A DNA stretch of 64,000 bases, taken from assembly GCA_037045155.1 (NCBI GenBank), contig JBAOIG010000005.1, positions 806,001 to 870,000 on the forward strand, read 5' to 3'. Below, piece by piece: positions 7,931 to 16,275 of the stretch. Position numbers and translations under genes: made by a program. The notes below the pieces were generated by a model. That model worked only from the letters and a program-made list of their open reading frames with translations. It was not told where the DNA came from and ran no database searches. Within the stretch, counting starts at the first letter, position 1. Each line of letters opens with the position of its first letter. This DNA comes from Thermomicrobiales bacterium. Lineage in GTDB: Bacteria > Chloroflexota > Chloroflexia > Thermomicrobiales > CFX8.

Positions 7931-8803
7931 CTATTGCTCGGTTGGCACCGGCAGCGACGTCCCCTGAACACCGTCGAGCGCCTCGGCGTGCTGGAGCGTC
8001 AGGTCGCGCCGCGGGCCGTAGTGGCGGCGTAGCCAGGCGCTCAGCCCGTCCAGCCCGGGGAAAAGCACACGTTCGGTGATGTTGGCCTGGTCGAGCTTAT
8101 CGCGGATCTCCCACTTCAGGCTGGCCGGGATGATGACTCGTCGCAGCAGCTCCGGGTGTTCCAGCAGCCAGTCATCGAGGCTCAGACGCGGGCTGGAGAG
8201 TAGCGAGAAGAGCGCATACTGGTTGACGATCCGGTTGTCGAGCGAAGGCGGCTCGAAGAAGGTCACGAACTGGCCGCCGGCCGCAAGCGCGTCGAAGGCC
8301 GGCAGTGACGCCGCCGCCCGCTGAAGCATCTCCGCCGTGAAGACGTTGGCCCCCTCGTCGTCCAGCACCGCCCGGAGACCGATCGGCAGAAAGCGCTTCG
8401 TCTCGACATAATCGACACACCAGATCAGCCCATCGGTGTCGAAGTGGTCGAGGGCGGCGGTCGCGAAGTGCATCGCGACGAACGGTGAATAGGTCCAGTC
8501 GAGCAGGCGAGTCGGCAGCCCATGGTGTTGGGCGACGGCCAGCCAGTGCCAGGTCGAGTCGATCGGGATGCGGTCGATCATCTCCATGTGCGCGTACTTG
8601 CGGAAGTTGCGCAGCAGATGGCCCTCCAGCTGCTGGTAGGGTCCGCCGAGGCGCATCAGGCTGGTGTTCAGCGTCGAGAAGGCGGCGTTCGAGACGCCGC
8701 GAAAGACATCGTCAGAACGGAAGCGCCCGATACCCGGCTCCCACGACCCGGCATAGAGGGTATCGACCAGCTCGTCCCAGCTCGCGACCCGTATCTCCTG
8801 CAT
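7931..8803 (-). CDS. FRG-domain protein
   Basis: The preferred start is ATG 8803 (MQEIRVASWDEL) behind a GGGG-type ribosome site; ATG 8842 would add 13 residues. The 290-residue protein has the FRG-domain marks: VFRGVSNAAF near the N-terminus, then AVAQHHGLPTRLLDWTYSP and AMHFATAA. The FRG domain is widespread and of unsettled biochemistry; members occur in toxin-like and defence-like settings. No antitoxin or defence partner is adjacent here, so no function is assigned. The 12-base gap to the convergent cupin gene leaves no room for a terminator. Confidence 0.85.
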   Translation of the reverse strand: MQEIRVASWDELVDTLYAGSWEPGIGRFRSDDVFRGVSNAAFSTLNTSLMRLGGPYQQLEGHLLRNFRKYAHMEMIDRIPIDSTWHWLAVAQHHGLPTRLLDWTYSPFVAMHFATAALDHFDTDGLIWCVDYVETKRFLPIGLRAVLDDEGANVFTAEMLQRAAASLPAFDALAAGGQFVTFFEPPSLDNRIVNQYALFSLLSSPRLSLDDWLLEHPELLRRVIIPASLKWEIRDKLDQANITERVLFPGLDGLSAWLRRHYGPRRDLTLQHAEALDGVQGTSLPVPTEQ

Positions 8804-8976
8804 TTCGCCCCTCGTCCTTCGCCCGGCCTGATTGATGCTCACAACGGTACACGCTGGCCGACCTGTCGCGAATCTGTTACGCCCGGCGCGCCTTTGTCAC
8901 CCGTTCGTCACTCGCTGGAGACTACCCTTCCAACGGGTGAGATCGCCCACCCGATGGTAACGAAGGGGGCCGAGCC

Positions 8977-9861
8977 GTGACCACGCTGGTAATCCCGCTA
9001 AGCGATCCGCAGGTTGATCTCGACGGGATCGCCGCGCGAGCGATCGACTGCACGCGGATGATTCCGGGTGGCGATGATGCCGCGGTCGTCGTCGTCTCCG
9101 CGGTTTCGCGCGACGAGCAGGCCGCGCCGCGCCAGGGCTACCTGGACGGTGTCGCCGGGTCGATCGGCGAACGGGCGCGGTCGCTCGTCGAGTACGGTGA
9201 TCCCGCTGTGGTCATCCTCGATGTCGCCGCCGAGGTTGAGCACCCTGTCATCGTGATGGCCAGCCATGGCCGGCGTGGTGTCGAACGCAAAGTGCTCGGC
9301 AGCGTCGCCGGCCGCGTCGTCACCGGCGCTCGTTGCCCGGTGGTCATCCTGCCCGGCGTCACCGTTGCCTGTCCCGTCCGGCTTCGTCACGTCCTCATCC
9401 CGATCGATTCGTTGGAGAAGGCTGGCGACCTGGTCGAGGCGGTAATCGAGCTGCTCGGCCCACAGCGAGATATTGCCCCGACGCTCCATCTCCTCGACAT
9501 CGCTGATCCGACGCCGCCGCGGCCGGCAATCGTTCACGGGGAGGCGTTCGAGAGTAGCCACGAGGTGCCGGCGCATGCGCTGCGGAGAGTCGCCGAAAAC
9601 GCCGCGCGCGACGGCCTGTCGGCGACGTGGGAGGTCAGGATCGGCGATCGTGCTCGCCAGACAGCAGTGGCGGCACGCGAGGGCGAAGCCGACCTCATCG
9701 TGCTGGCGGCGCGAAGTCAGGTCGATATCGAACGGACACTGGCCGGCCTTCTCGCCGAGCTGGTCAGCCAGCAGCTGCCTGTTCCGGTCCTCGTGCTGCC
9801 GCCGGCCTGGTTGCGCTCTCGCGATGCGCAGACGCCGATAAACACCGCGTGGGCCGGCTGA
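8977..9861 (+). CDS. Tandem universal stress protein (two UspA domains)
   Basis: A 294-residue protein starting at GTG behind GAAGGGGG. The first UspA domain (residues about 1-128) contains VIVMASHGRRGVERKVLGSVAGRVVTGARCPVVIL, an ATP-type G-x2-G-x9-G-like loop, and the second (about 133-285) contains LIVLAARSQVDIERTLAGLLAELVSQ and PVPVLVLPP. The second copy has lost the glycine loop, so only the first probably binds nucleotide. Double-domain USPs act in stress survival in actinobacteria and relatives. It is monocistronic. Confidence 0.85.
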   Translation: MTTLVIPLSDPQVDLDGIAARAIDCTRMIPGGDDAAVVVVSAVSRDEQAAPRQGYLDGVAGSIGERARSLVEYGDPAVVILDVAAEVEHPVIVMASHGRRGVERKVLGSVAGRVVTGARCPVVILPGVTVACPVRLRHVLIPIDSLEKAGDLVEAVIELLGPQRDIAPTLHLLDIADPTPPRPAIVHGEAFESSHEVPAHALRRVAENAARDGLSATWEVRIGDRARQTAVAAREGEADLIVLAARSQVDIERTLAGLLAELVSQQLPVPVLVLPPAWLRSRDAQTPINTAWAG

Positions 9862-10015
9862 GCGGCAGTTATCGACGTCTCAGCGTCAGATCACCTGCTC
9901 GAAAGCGCTGGAATGTATCGTTTCCGTGACCGCGGCATCAGCTTTGCGTTGTCATAGTATGGGAGAGGATCGCGCGGGGCGGTCCGACGCCCGGGATCGA
10001 ACAGGAGCCTCGCTC

Positions 10016-10291
10016 GTGAACATGGCAAGTCTCGCGCTCAGTGTCACGATAGCCGTCCTCGCGGTCGCGCTTCTGACCCTCCTCTATTGCCGGTCGCGCG
10101 TGTCACGGAACGGGGTGGATCCCATCGTTGGCCTCCAGCGCCATGGCCGCACGTACTATGTTCCCCGCTCTCTGCTCGAAGAACACCAGCCAGACGGCGT
10201 CGCCTCGGCGCTAACCGTCGCCGGCCGCGTCGCCCTTCTTGTCGCGCTCGGCAGCGCGCTCCTTGTCGCAGCTTTCGTCCGTTTCGCCTGA
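10016..10291 (+). CDS. Hypothetical two-helix membrane protein
   Basis: The start GTG 10016 lies 8 bases after AGGAG at 10003-10007. The 91-residue protein has an N-terminal helix (LALSVTIAVLAVALLTLLYC), a basic soluble middle (RSRVSRNGVDPIVGLQRHGRTYYVPRSLLEEH), and a C-terminal helix (ALTVAGRVALLVALGSALLVAAF). No family is recognised. The next gene has its own promoter-operator region, so this gene appears monocistronic. Confidence 0.6.
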   Translation: MNMASLALSVTIAVLAVALLTLLYCRSRVSRNGVDPIVGLQRHGRTYYVPRSLLEEHQPDGVASALTVAGRVALLVALGSALLVAAFVRFA

Positions 10292-10347
10292 TCATCTCAC
10301 GTCGCAGAATCTGATCCTCGTCATCTGCGTGTATCACTTCACGCCAG

Positions 10348-10397
10348 TGATATAGTTCCACACCGTGGAACTATCTATGGTGTTGGAACAACACCAT
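10348..10397 (+). promoter_or_regulatory. Extended -10 promoter and twin palindromic operators of the MarR gene
   Basis: TGATATAGT at 10348-10356 reads as an extended -10 element. It overlaps a perfect 10+3+10 palindrome, ATAGTTCCAC-ACC-GTGGAACTAT (10352-10374). Directly after comes a perfect 9+3+9 palindrome, ATGGTGTTG-GAA-CAACACCAT (10377-10397). Their centres are 24 bp apart. The arrangement fits repression of the promoter by a dimeric regulator, most simply the MarR protein encoded next. Confidence 0.75.
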
Positions 10398-10415
10398 TCG
10401 AGCGCAGGGGTGATC

Positions 10416-10925
10416 ATGACCGGGAAGCGAGAGGATCTGACCCGCCGCTTTGTCGAGCTGGCGGGACGAATACGGTCTGGGATGGCGCGGCGGCGCTACG
10501 CCGCCGAGTGGTCGCAGTTCGACCTGACGATGCCCCAGCTTCGGTCGCTTGCGCTGCTGTTCACCGGCCCGCAGCGAATGAGCGCGATTGCGGAAGTGCT
10601 TGGCACAAGCCTGCCGGCAACAACCAGCCTCATTGACCGGATGGTCGACAAGGAGCTCGTCGAACGGGTGAGCGATGCCGCCGATCGGCGTGTCGTCGTC
10701 TGCCGGCTGACACCGGCCGGCCAGCGCGAGGTCGAGCGCTTGCATGGCATCAGTCATGCGCGCCTCGATGAGCTCGTCGAGGTTCTGACCGACCCGGAGC
10801 TGGCTGTGGTCGTCGATGCGTTCGAGATTATGGCCAGCGCGGTCGAGCGACTGGAACATCGCCGGCCGACAGAACATGGCGCGGCGTGCTCGCTGCGCTA
10901 CGTAACCGCTCAGCAGGCGGACTAG
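10416..10925 (+). CDS. MarR-family transcriptional regulator
   Basis: I choose ATG 10416 (MTGKREDLTRRF), five bases after GCAGGGG; the in-frame GTG 10365 and ATG 10377 lie inside the operator palindromes. The 169-residue protein shows a winged helix: MPQLRSLALLF, MSAIAEVLGTSLPATTSLIDRMVDKELVERV as helix-turn-helix, and DAADRRVVVCRLTPAGQREVE as wing. It very likely represses itself and the efflux pump that begins 16 bases after its stop. Its ligand is unknown but may be a pump substrate. Confidence 0.9.
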   Translation: MTGKREDLTRRFVELAGRIRSGMARRRYAAEWSQFDLTMPQLRSLALLFTGPQRMSAIAEVLGTSLPATTSLIDRMVDKELVERVSDAADRRVVVCRLTPAGQREVERLHGISHARLDELVEVLTDPELAVVVDAFEIMASAVERLEHRRPTEHGAACSLRYVTAQQAD

Positions 10926-10941
10926 CAGGAGGCACCCGACG

Positions 10942-12696
10942 TTGGAATCGATCTCCTCAACCACGCACGAAGCCAACTCCCCATTCGACGAGGCCCGCGA
11001 CTCACGCTGGAAGATAATCTCGATCGTGGCCGCGGTCATGCTCGGCATGCTGCTATCGTCACTCGACCAGACCATCGTCGGCACAGCGATGCCGCGCGTT
11101 ATCGCGGATCTCCATGGTCTCGAGCACTATGCCTGGGTCTTCACCGCCTACATGCTGGCCTCGACGGTCAGCGTGCCGATCTACGGCAAGCTCTCCGACA
11201 TCTATGGCCGCCGGCCGTTTTATATGCTCGGTATGGTCATCTTCCTGCTTGGCTCGGCCCTGTCGGGCATGGCGCAGAGCATGCCGCAACTCATCCTGTT
11301 TCGCGGCATCCAGGGGCTCGGCGCGGGGGCGATGATGCCGATCGCGATGGCGATCATCGGCGACGTCTTCCCGCCGGCCGAGCGTGGCAAGTGGCAGGGG
11401 CTGTTGATGTCCGTCTTCGGGTTGACGACGATCGTCGGCCCGACCCTCGGTGGGTGGCTCACCGATAACTGGGGCTGGCGTTGGGTGTTCTACGTCAACA
11501 TGCCGGTTGGCGTGCTGGCGCTCATCGTCGCCGGACTGGCCCTGCCGCGCAAGGTCACTCGCCGGTCGCACACAGTCGACTACCTCGGCGCAGCCGCGTT
11601 GGTCGCGGGGACAGTCCCGCTGCTGCTTGGCTTCTCCTGGGCTGGAACGGAGTATGCCTGGGGCTCGCCGCAGATCATTGGCCTGCTCGTCTTCGCTGTC
11701 ATCGCGCTGGCTGCATTCGTCGTTATCGAGACGAAGGCGGCCGAGCCAATCATCAGCCCGCGCTTGTTCCGCAACCAGATCTTCCGTGTCTCGTCATTGG
11801 CAACGTTCCTGACAGCGGCAGGAATGTTCGGCGCGACCCTCTACCTGCCGCTCTTTATCCAGGGAGTGCTGGGCAAGAGCGCGACGAACTCCGGCGCGGT
11901 GCTGACTCCGATGATGCTCGGCTTCATCGTCAGCAGCATCGTCGGTGGCCAGATCATGTCGCGAACCGGACGCTACAAGTTCCTGGCGCTGGGCGGCTTC
12001 GTGGTCGCGACGGTTGGCATGGCCCTGCTTGCGCGGATGCCGGCCGATGTCTCCAGCAGCGTCGTCATCCGCAACATGATCATCCTCGGCCTGGGCATCG
12101 GCGTCTCGATGAGCCTGTTCACGATCATCGTCCAGAACGCCTTCCCGTTCCGCCAGCTCGGCGAGGTGACCGCCAGCCTGACGTTCTTCCGTTCGATCGG
12201 CGGGACGATCGGCGCGGCGCTGTTTGGCACGATCATGACCAATCGCTTCCACGCATCGTTCAACGCGAGTCTGTCTCCTGAGATCCGGCAGGTCATCCCG
12301 GCAGATCAGCTCACCCAGCTCGGCAATCCGCAGGTACTGCTATCAGAGCAGACGATGACCAGCCTGCGCCAACTCTTCGGCGCAGCGGGGGCATCGGGCA
12401 ACGATCTGTTCAACCAGTTCATGCTCACCGTCCGCGACAGCCTCTCGGCATCCATTGGCGACCTGTTCGCCGTGGGCGCCGTCATGATGGCGCTGGCGGT
12501 CGTCTCCGTGCTCTTCCTCCGTGAGATCCCGCTGCGCTCCAGCTTCGCCGAAGACCCCATTGCTGTGACTGGCGAAGCCGTTGCGGCAGCGGCGGCGGAG
12601 ATTCCAACGAGCCTGGCCGGCGGCCAGAGCGCGCCGATTAGCGCCGGCAGCGACCGGCTGGGCCAATCCCGGCCATTGCCAGGGTCGAGCGACTAA
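10942..12696 (+). CDS. DHA2-family (EmrB/QacA) 14-TM drug efflux transporter
   Basis: The start is TTG 10942, nine bases after a perfect AGGAGG at 10927-10932. The 584-residue protein begins with DHA2 landmarks: ASLDQTIVGTAMPRVIADL-type sequence (SSLDQTIVGTAMPR) in helix 1 and GKLSDIYGRRPFYM as motif A. LQGLGAGAMMPIA-type sequence and a motif C-like GLTTIVGPTLGGWLTD follow. About 14 helices are visible, with a long extracytoplasmic loop before the last one. It should export toxic compounds by proton antiport under control of the upstream MarR protein. Its stop overlaps the convergent deacetylase stop by four bases. Confidence 0.9.
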   Translation: MESISSTTHEANSPFDEARDSRWKIISIVAAVMLGMLLSSLDQTIVGTAMPRVIADLHGLEHYAWVFTAYMLASTVSVPIYGKLSDIYGRRPFYMLGMVIFLLGSALSGMAQSMPQLILFRGIQGLGAGAMMPIAMAIIGDVFPPAERGKWQGLLMSVFGLTTIVGPTLGGWLTDNWGWRWVFYVNMPVGVLALIVAGLALPRKVTRRSHTVDYLGAAALVAGTVPLLLGFSWAGTEYAWGSPQIIGLLVFAVIALAAFVVIETKAAEPIISPRLFRNQIFRVSSLATFLTAAGMFGATLYLPLFIQGVLGKSATNSGAVLTPMMLGFIVSSIVGGQIMSRTGRYKFLALGGFVVATVGMALLARMPADVSSSVVIRNMIILGLGIGVSMSLFTIIVQNAFPFRQLGEVTASLTFFRSIGGTIGAALFGTIMTNRFHASFNASLSPEIRQVIPADQLTQLGNPQVLLSEQTMTSLRQLFGAAGASGNDLFNQFMLTVRDSLSASIGDLFAVGAVMMALAVVSVLFLREIPLRSSFAEDPIAVTGEAVAAAAAEIPTSLAGGQSAPISAGSDRLGQSRPLPGSSD

Positions 12697-13541
12697 CTGG
12701 GAAGCAGGTCGGCCGGCGGCGCGTCCCTGCGACGGCTGTCGGCCGCCAGCACGAACGCCTCGTGGGTCATCAGTCCGGGGCCGAGCGACTCTCGAGCCTG
12801 TCGGATCAGGTTGTTCTCTCCGAATTGAGTTGCGTGGCACTCGGACGCTCGCCACTTGTCGTCGGTCCAGGCGGCGATATCGAGCATCAGATCCACCTCA
12901 TCGTCGGGCCAGCCGGCCGAAGTCTCGATCAGCTCGTCGGCCCAGGTGGTGTCGAGACCCGCGCTGGACATCGCGTCGCGCAGCGCGCGAAACGCCGACC
13001 GGGGGAGGACCGACCACCAGGTCAGTGGCGTCCGCCAGGGCGCGCCAAGCTCGGGCGCATAGGTTGTCGTGCCTGCCGCGCTCAACGCCGCCATCGTGTG
13101 GTGGTGCGCCGCGATGTGGTCTGGATGGCCATAGCCGCCGCCCGGCTCGAATGTCAGGATCGCGCCGGGCCGCTCGCGGCGAATGACCTCGACCAGCTTG
13201 CGGACGACCGCGTCGGCCGGCTGCGCCGCGAACGCGCGAGGGTCGGTATTCCCCTCCGTCCCGGCCATGCCGGAATCGCGATAGTCCAGGAAGATCAGCT
13301 CGGAGATACCGAGCGCGGCGGCGGCACAGCGCAGCTCCTGCTCGCGGACCTCGCCCAGCGTCTCTGGCGTCGCCAGCGCCGGGTCGCTGATCTCTCCCAG
13401 CTCGCCGCGTGTTGCGCAGACGAGCACAACCCGGTGGCCGGCGGCGGCGTGGCGAGCCAGCGCCCCGCCGCAGCCGAATGCTTCGTCGTCGGGGTGGGCG
13501 AAGATCGCCAGCAACGTCGGCCTGCTATCCGTCTCGGTCAT
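12693..13541 (-). CDS. PIG-L/LmbE-family N-deacetylase
   Basis: A 282-residue protein with the zinc motif AIFAHPDDEAFGCGG near the N-terminus (HPDD: His and Asp ligands) and GYGHPDHIAAHHHTMAAL further on. These are typical of GlcNAc-inositol or mycothiol-pathway deacetylases (MshB, Mca, BshB). Length and the aromatic C-terminal half (KWRASECHATQFGENN) resemble MshB/Mca-type enzymes. Whether this organism makes mycothiol or bacillithiol cannot be judged here. It converges on the efflux gene with a four-base stop overlap. Confidence 0.85.
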   Translation of the reverse strand: MTETDSRPTLLAIFAHPDDEAFGCGGALARHAAAGHRVVLVCATRGELGEISDPALATPETLGEVREQELRCAAAALGISELIFLDYRDSGMAGTEGNTDPRAFAAQPADAVVRKLVEVIRRERPGAILTFEPGGGYGHPDHIAAHHHTMAALSAAGTTTYAPELGAPWRTPLTWWSVLPRSAFRALRDAMSSAGLDTTWADELIETSAGWPDDEVDLMLDIAAWTDDKWRASECHATQFGENNLIRQARESLGPGLMTHEAFVLAADSRRRDAPPADLLPS

Positions 13542-13564
13542 CGTGCCTGCCCTTCATTGCGTAA

Positions 13565-14944
13565 TCAGCTTGACTGCGCCGAGAGCGCATCTCGAGCGCG
13601 AACGACGGAATCCTGATCGGTTCCGGTGATCAGGGTAACCGATGCTCCCGCCCGAATAACGGCGCTGTGCCGTCCCTGGCTGTCGCTGATGATCTGGCCG
13701 GCCGGGTCGGCCGTGCGGAACGTCTGGCCGAGGGCGGTAACGAACTCGCTGGCGTCCGCTTCGGTATCCCATTCGACCGTAATGACCATGAGCGAATCTC
13801 CGGCGGCCGGCCCGCTATAGAGGCTGTATTGGCCGCCACCCCAGCCAGCTGCGGCACTGTCCGCATTCTGTGCCCCGTTTTCGCGGAGGAGGATTCGCAG
13901 GTCGAACTCGCCGATCGAGTCAGTGCGCGCCATCCGCCACCCACTGCCGAGGGCTCGTTCGAGGTCAGGGACCACGACGGGCAATGGATCGTCACGCTCG
14001 ACCAGATACTTCTCGGGATGAAGAATCTGCTCGGTCGAGATGGGTGGATCGGCGAGCGCCGCAGTCTGTCCCTCGACACCGCGCAGCTGGAACAGTTGGG
14101 TGGCGAACGTGACCCCCTCGATATAGGGAAAATAGAGGGAGTCGCGGATGTAGGCCGGAGCGCGGTCGAGGACATCGGATGAAGAGTCATTGCTCTCGGT
14201 GGTCAGATCCATCAGCTGGGAACGGCTGAAATACTGGAGCACATACCGGGTTGCGGTAACCTCGGCGTCCCCTTCGATCAGCGCGCTATGGGCCAGTGAC
14301 CGATCCCCGTCGATGTCGTCGCTGCGAACTGACAGCAGATCCGAGTGCTGATCCTGCAACGCATGAACCATCTCGTGGGCGACGGTCATCTCGCCCAGCG
14401 GCGAGAGCGTCGGATTATCGTTGACGACGTACAGTTCCTTCGTCTCGGGGTCGTAATAGCCGAGGACGCGCTCAGTCAGCAAGTCGATGTAGAGGTTGAA
14501 CAAATCCAGGTCACGGTCGTCGGTCAGCCGTAGCAGCCAGAGGGCGTTGGCATCCTCGCGCGCCTTCTCCTCGCTGTACTCGTCGGTCTGGAGCCGCACG
14601 AGATTGTCGTGAAGCTCCTGCCGGGAGATCAGCCTCGGCTCGATCGGCATCGTTGGCGTCAGCCCGCGCAAGTCGACGACACGCCGCTCGATCTCGGCGA
14701 ACTGCTCCTGCAACCCCTCCGGCGACGCAGCCGGCGTGGCGGAAGGCTCGGTTGGTGTCGCTGTCGGACTGGCCGCCGTCTCCGTGGTGGCTGTCGCGGT
14801 CGCCGCTGTGGCTGTCGGCGCAACTGCTTCGACCGTCGCGACGCTGGCGGCGGTTGGCGATGTGCTGCTCGTGCCACCGAAGCCGGCGCAGCCGGCCAGC
14901 AACAGCAGGCAGAGCAGGACAGCATAGAGTGGGCGAGCGTTCAT
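13565..14944 (-). CDS. Lipoprotein with HExxH metallopeptidase-like motif
   Basis: The start is ATG 14944 (MNARPLYAVLLCLLLLAGC), giving a lipoprotein signal with lipobox LAGC. After it lies an Ala/Thr/Pro-rich linker of about 60 residues, then a soluble domain holding VAHEMVHALQDQH. HEMVH is an HExxH zinc signature, and downstream HSALIEGDAEVTATRYV supplies a candidate third ligand (E in EGDAE). This fits a gluzincin-like secreted metallopeptidase, though catalysis is unproven. It would sit anchored on the outer face of the membrane. It lies 83 bases downstream of the NlpC/P60 gene on the same strand, perhaps in one operon. Confidence 0.7.
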   Translation of the reverse strand: MNARPLYAVLLCLLLLAGCAGFGGTSSTSPTAASVATVEAVAPTATAATATATTETAASPTATPTEPSATPAASPEGLQEQFAEIERRVVDLRGLTPTMPIEPRLISRQELHDNLVRLQTDEYSEEKAREDANALWLLRLTDDRDLDLFNLYIDLLTERVLGYYDPETKELYVVNDNPTLSPLGEMTVAHEMVHALQDQHSDLLSVRSDDIDGDRSLAHSALIEGDAEVTATRYVLQYFSRSQLMDLTTESNDSSSDVLDRAPAYIRDSLYFPYIEGVTFATQLFQLRGVEGQTAALADPPISTEQILHPEKYLVERDDPLPVVVPDLERALGSGWRMARTDSIGEFDLRILLRENGAQNADSAAAGWGGGQYSLYSGPAAGDSLMVITVEWDTEADASEFVTALGQTFRTADPAGQIISDSQGRHSAVIRAGASVTLITGTDQDSVVRARDALSAQSS

Positions 14945-15027
14945 CCGAGCGGCTCCGTTCGTCGCGTGGTCCACATGGCGACCACGTGCCGCCCGCCGGA
15001 AAGGATACGTGGAGCCCGGGCCGGAGC

Positions 15028-16014
15028 TCAGCGGCCGGTGGCGACCCGGCCGTAGCCGGCAAGATGGGCGCGCCAGAAGGGTGTGTCGAGCTTGTCGACA
15101 CGGACGAACTCGCCGACGTCCGGGGCGTGGATCATCATCCCGTTGCCGACGTAGATGCCGACATGGGTGATTACCCATACGGGCTGGCCGTCGTTCTGCT
15201 GGCCGGCCAGCGCGCTCGCCTGTCGGCCGACCGGGGTAGTGTTGGCGAAGAAGATGAGGTCGCCCGGCTGGACATCGGCCGGGTCGAGCCGCTGGGTCGC
15301 GGCGAATTGCTCGGCGGCGGTCCGAACAACCGATACGCCCAGTTGCGCCCATGCCCACTGGACGAGACCGGAGCAGTCGAACCCACCCTCGTCGTACGAC
15401 TCGCCACCCCAGACATAGGGCGTGCCGAGCGCCGACATCGCCATGCGGACAACATCGACCTCGCGTGGGACGAGGCTATATGGCACGGCAACGGGTCCGA
15501 TCGGATAGCCGAGGCTGGCGGACTGGCGCTCGATGAGGGCGACGTACTCGCGGCCGGTCAGGCCATGGTCATCCAGCCGCTCGACGGTGTTGCCCCGTTC
15601 GTCGATCCGCCCCGTATACGCTGCCGCAACCTGTGACCACGACCCCCAGCGCTGGTCGAGGGTGGCGAGAATCGCCACGCCAGCCCGCAGATTCGTCGCC
15701 GGGTCGGTCAGATCAACCCCGGCTGCGCTCGGGAAGAGGTCCGGCCGGACCTGCATCAGCCCGATGCCGCCAGACGGCGAGATCAGCGCGGGGTTGCCGG
15801 CCGACTCGACCATCACGACCGACGCGACGACCTGCCACGGAACGTTTTCCGCGGCTGCCGCCTGCTGAATCTGGTCCGACCACTGGCCGAGGACGACGAC
15901 GACACCGCCGGGTTCGGCGCGAGCCACCGGCGTCGGCAGGCTGGCTGACGTAAGCAATGTGAGCAACAGAAGGATGAGCGGGATGCTCGAGAGGCGACGC
16001 ATGCGCAGATCCAT
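15028..16014 (-). CDS. Secreted bifunctional cell-wall hydrolase: SLT domain plus NlpC/P60
   Basis: A 328-residue protein with a signal peptide (PLILLLLTLLTSASLPTPVARA). Residues about 45-160 form a lytic-transglycosylase-like domain: MVESAGNPALISPSGGIGLMQV has the catalytic Glu and the GLMQ motif, and AYTGR follows. Residues about 200-325 form an NlpC/P60 peptidase: GGFDCSGLVQWAW (Cys), THVGIYVGNGMMIHAP (His). The pair would cut glycan strands and stem peptides of peptidoglycan, remodelling the wall outside the membrane. Alternative first codons are ATG 16002 (MRRLSS). Confidence 0.9.
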   Translation of the reverse strand: MDLRMRRLSSIPLILLLLTLLTSASLPTPVARAEPGGVVVVLGQWSDQIQQAAAAENVPWQVVASVVMVESAGNPALISPSGGIGLMQVRPDLFPSAAGVDLTDPATNLRAGVAILATLDQRWGSWSQVAAAYTGRIDERGNTVERLDDHGLTGREYVALIERQSASLGYPIGPVAVPYSLVPREVDVVRMAMSALGTPYVWGGESYDEGGFDCSGLVQWAWAQLGVSVVRTAAEQFAATQRLDPADVQPGDLIFFANTTPVGRQASALAGQQNDGQPVWVITHVGIYVGNGMMIHAPDVGEFVRVDKLDTPFWRAHLAGYGRVATGR

Positions 16015-16208
16015 TACCGTTCGTGCGTAACCGACGCGGCTTGGGCCGTCGTCGCGCGAATCAGGCCAACATAGAGGATAACAAACGAGACCTGATATTG
16101 GTTCCGGATGCGTGCCATCTATCCAGACAGTCTTGTCATATATGCGCTGTCACTCGCTTCCCGGTTCGGCGCCACAAGGCTGAACTGCGCGCCGCCTTCG
16201 TCCTCGGC

Positions 16209-16256
16209 AAGCGCGACAGCGCCACGACGGGCAACCGTCGTGGCGCTGTCGCGCTT
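16209..16256 (-). terminator. Perfect 22-bp hairpin after the solute-binding-protein gene
   Basis: Bases 16209-16230 (AAGCGCGACAGCG...) and 16235-16256 (...CGCTGTCGCGCTT) are perfect reverse complements around the tetraloop GCAA. The hairpin lies 20 bases beyond the stop of the minus-strand solute-binding-protein gene. There is no strong U-tract on either side, so it may act as a 3' stabiliser, a bidirectional block or a factor-assisted terminator. Confidence 0.7.
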
Positions 16257-16275
16257 TGCCCGGAGGTTGGCGTGT

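Noticed and set aside
10365..10415. Starting the MarR gene at GTG 10365.
   Set aside because: That codon is inside a perfect operator palindrome and has no ribosome site; ATG 10416 has GCAGGGG five bases upstream.
14945..15358. N-terminal extension of the HExxH lipoprotein gene to 15358.
   Set aside because: It would overlap the NlpC/P60 gene in another frame and hide the clear lipoprotein signal that begins at 14944.
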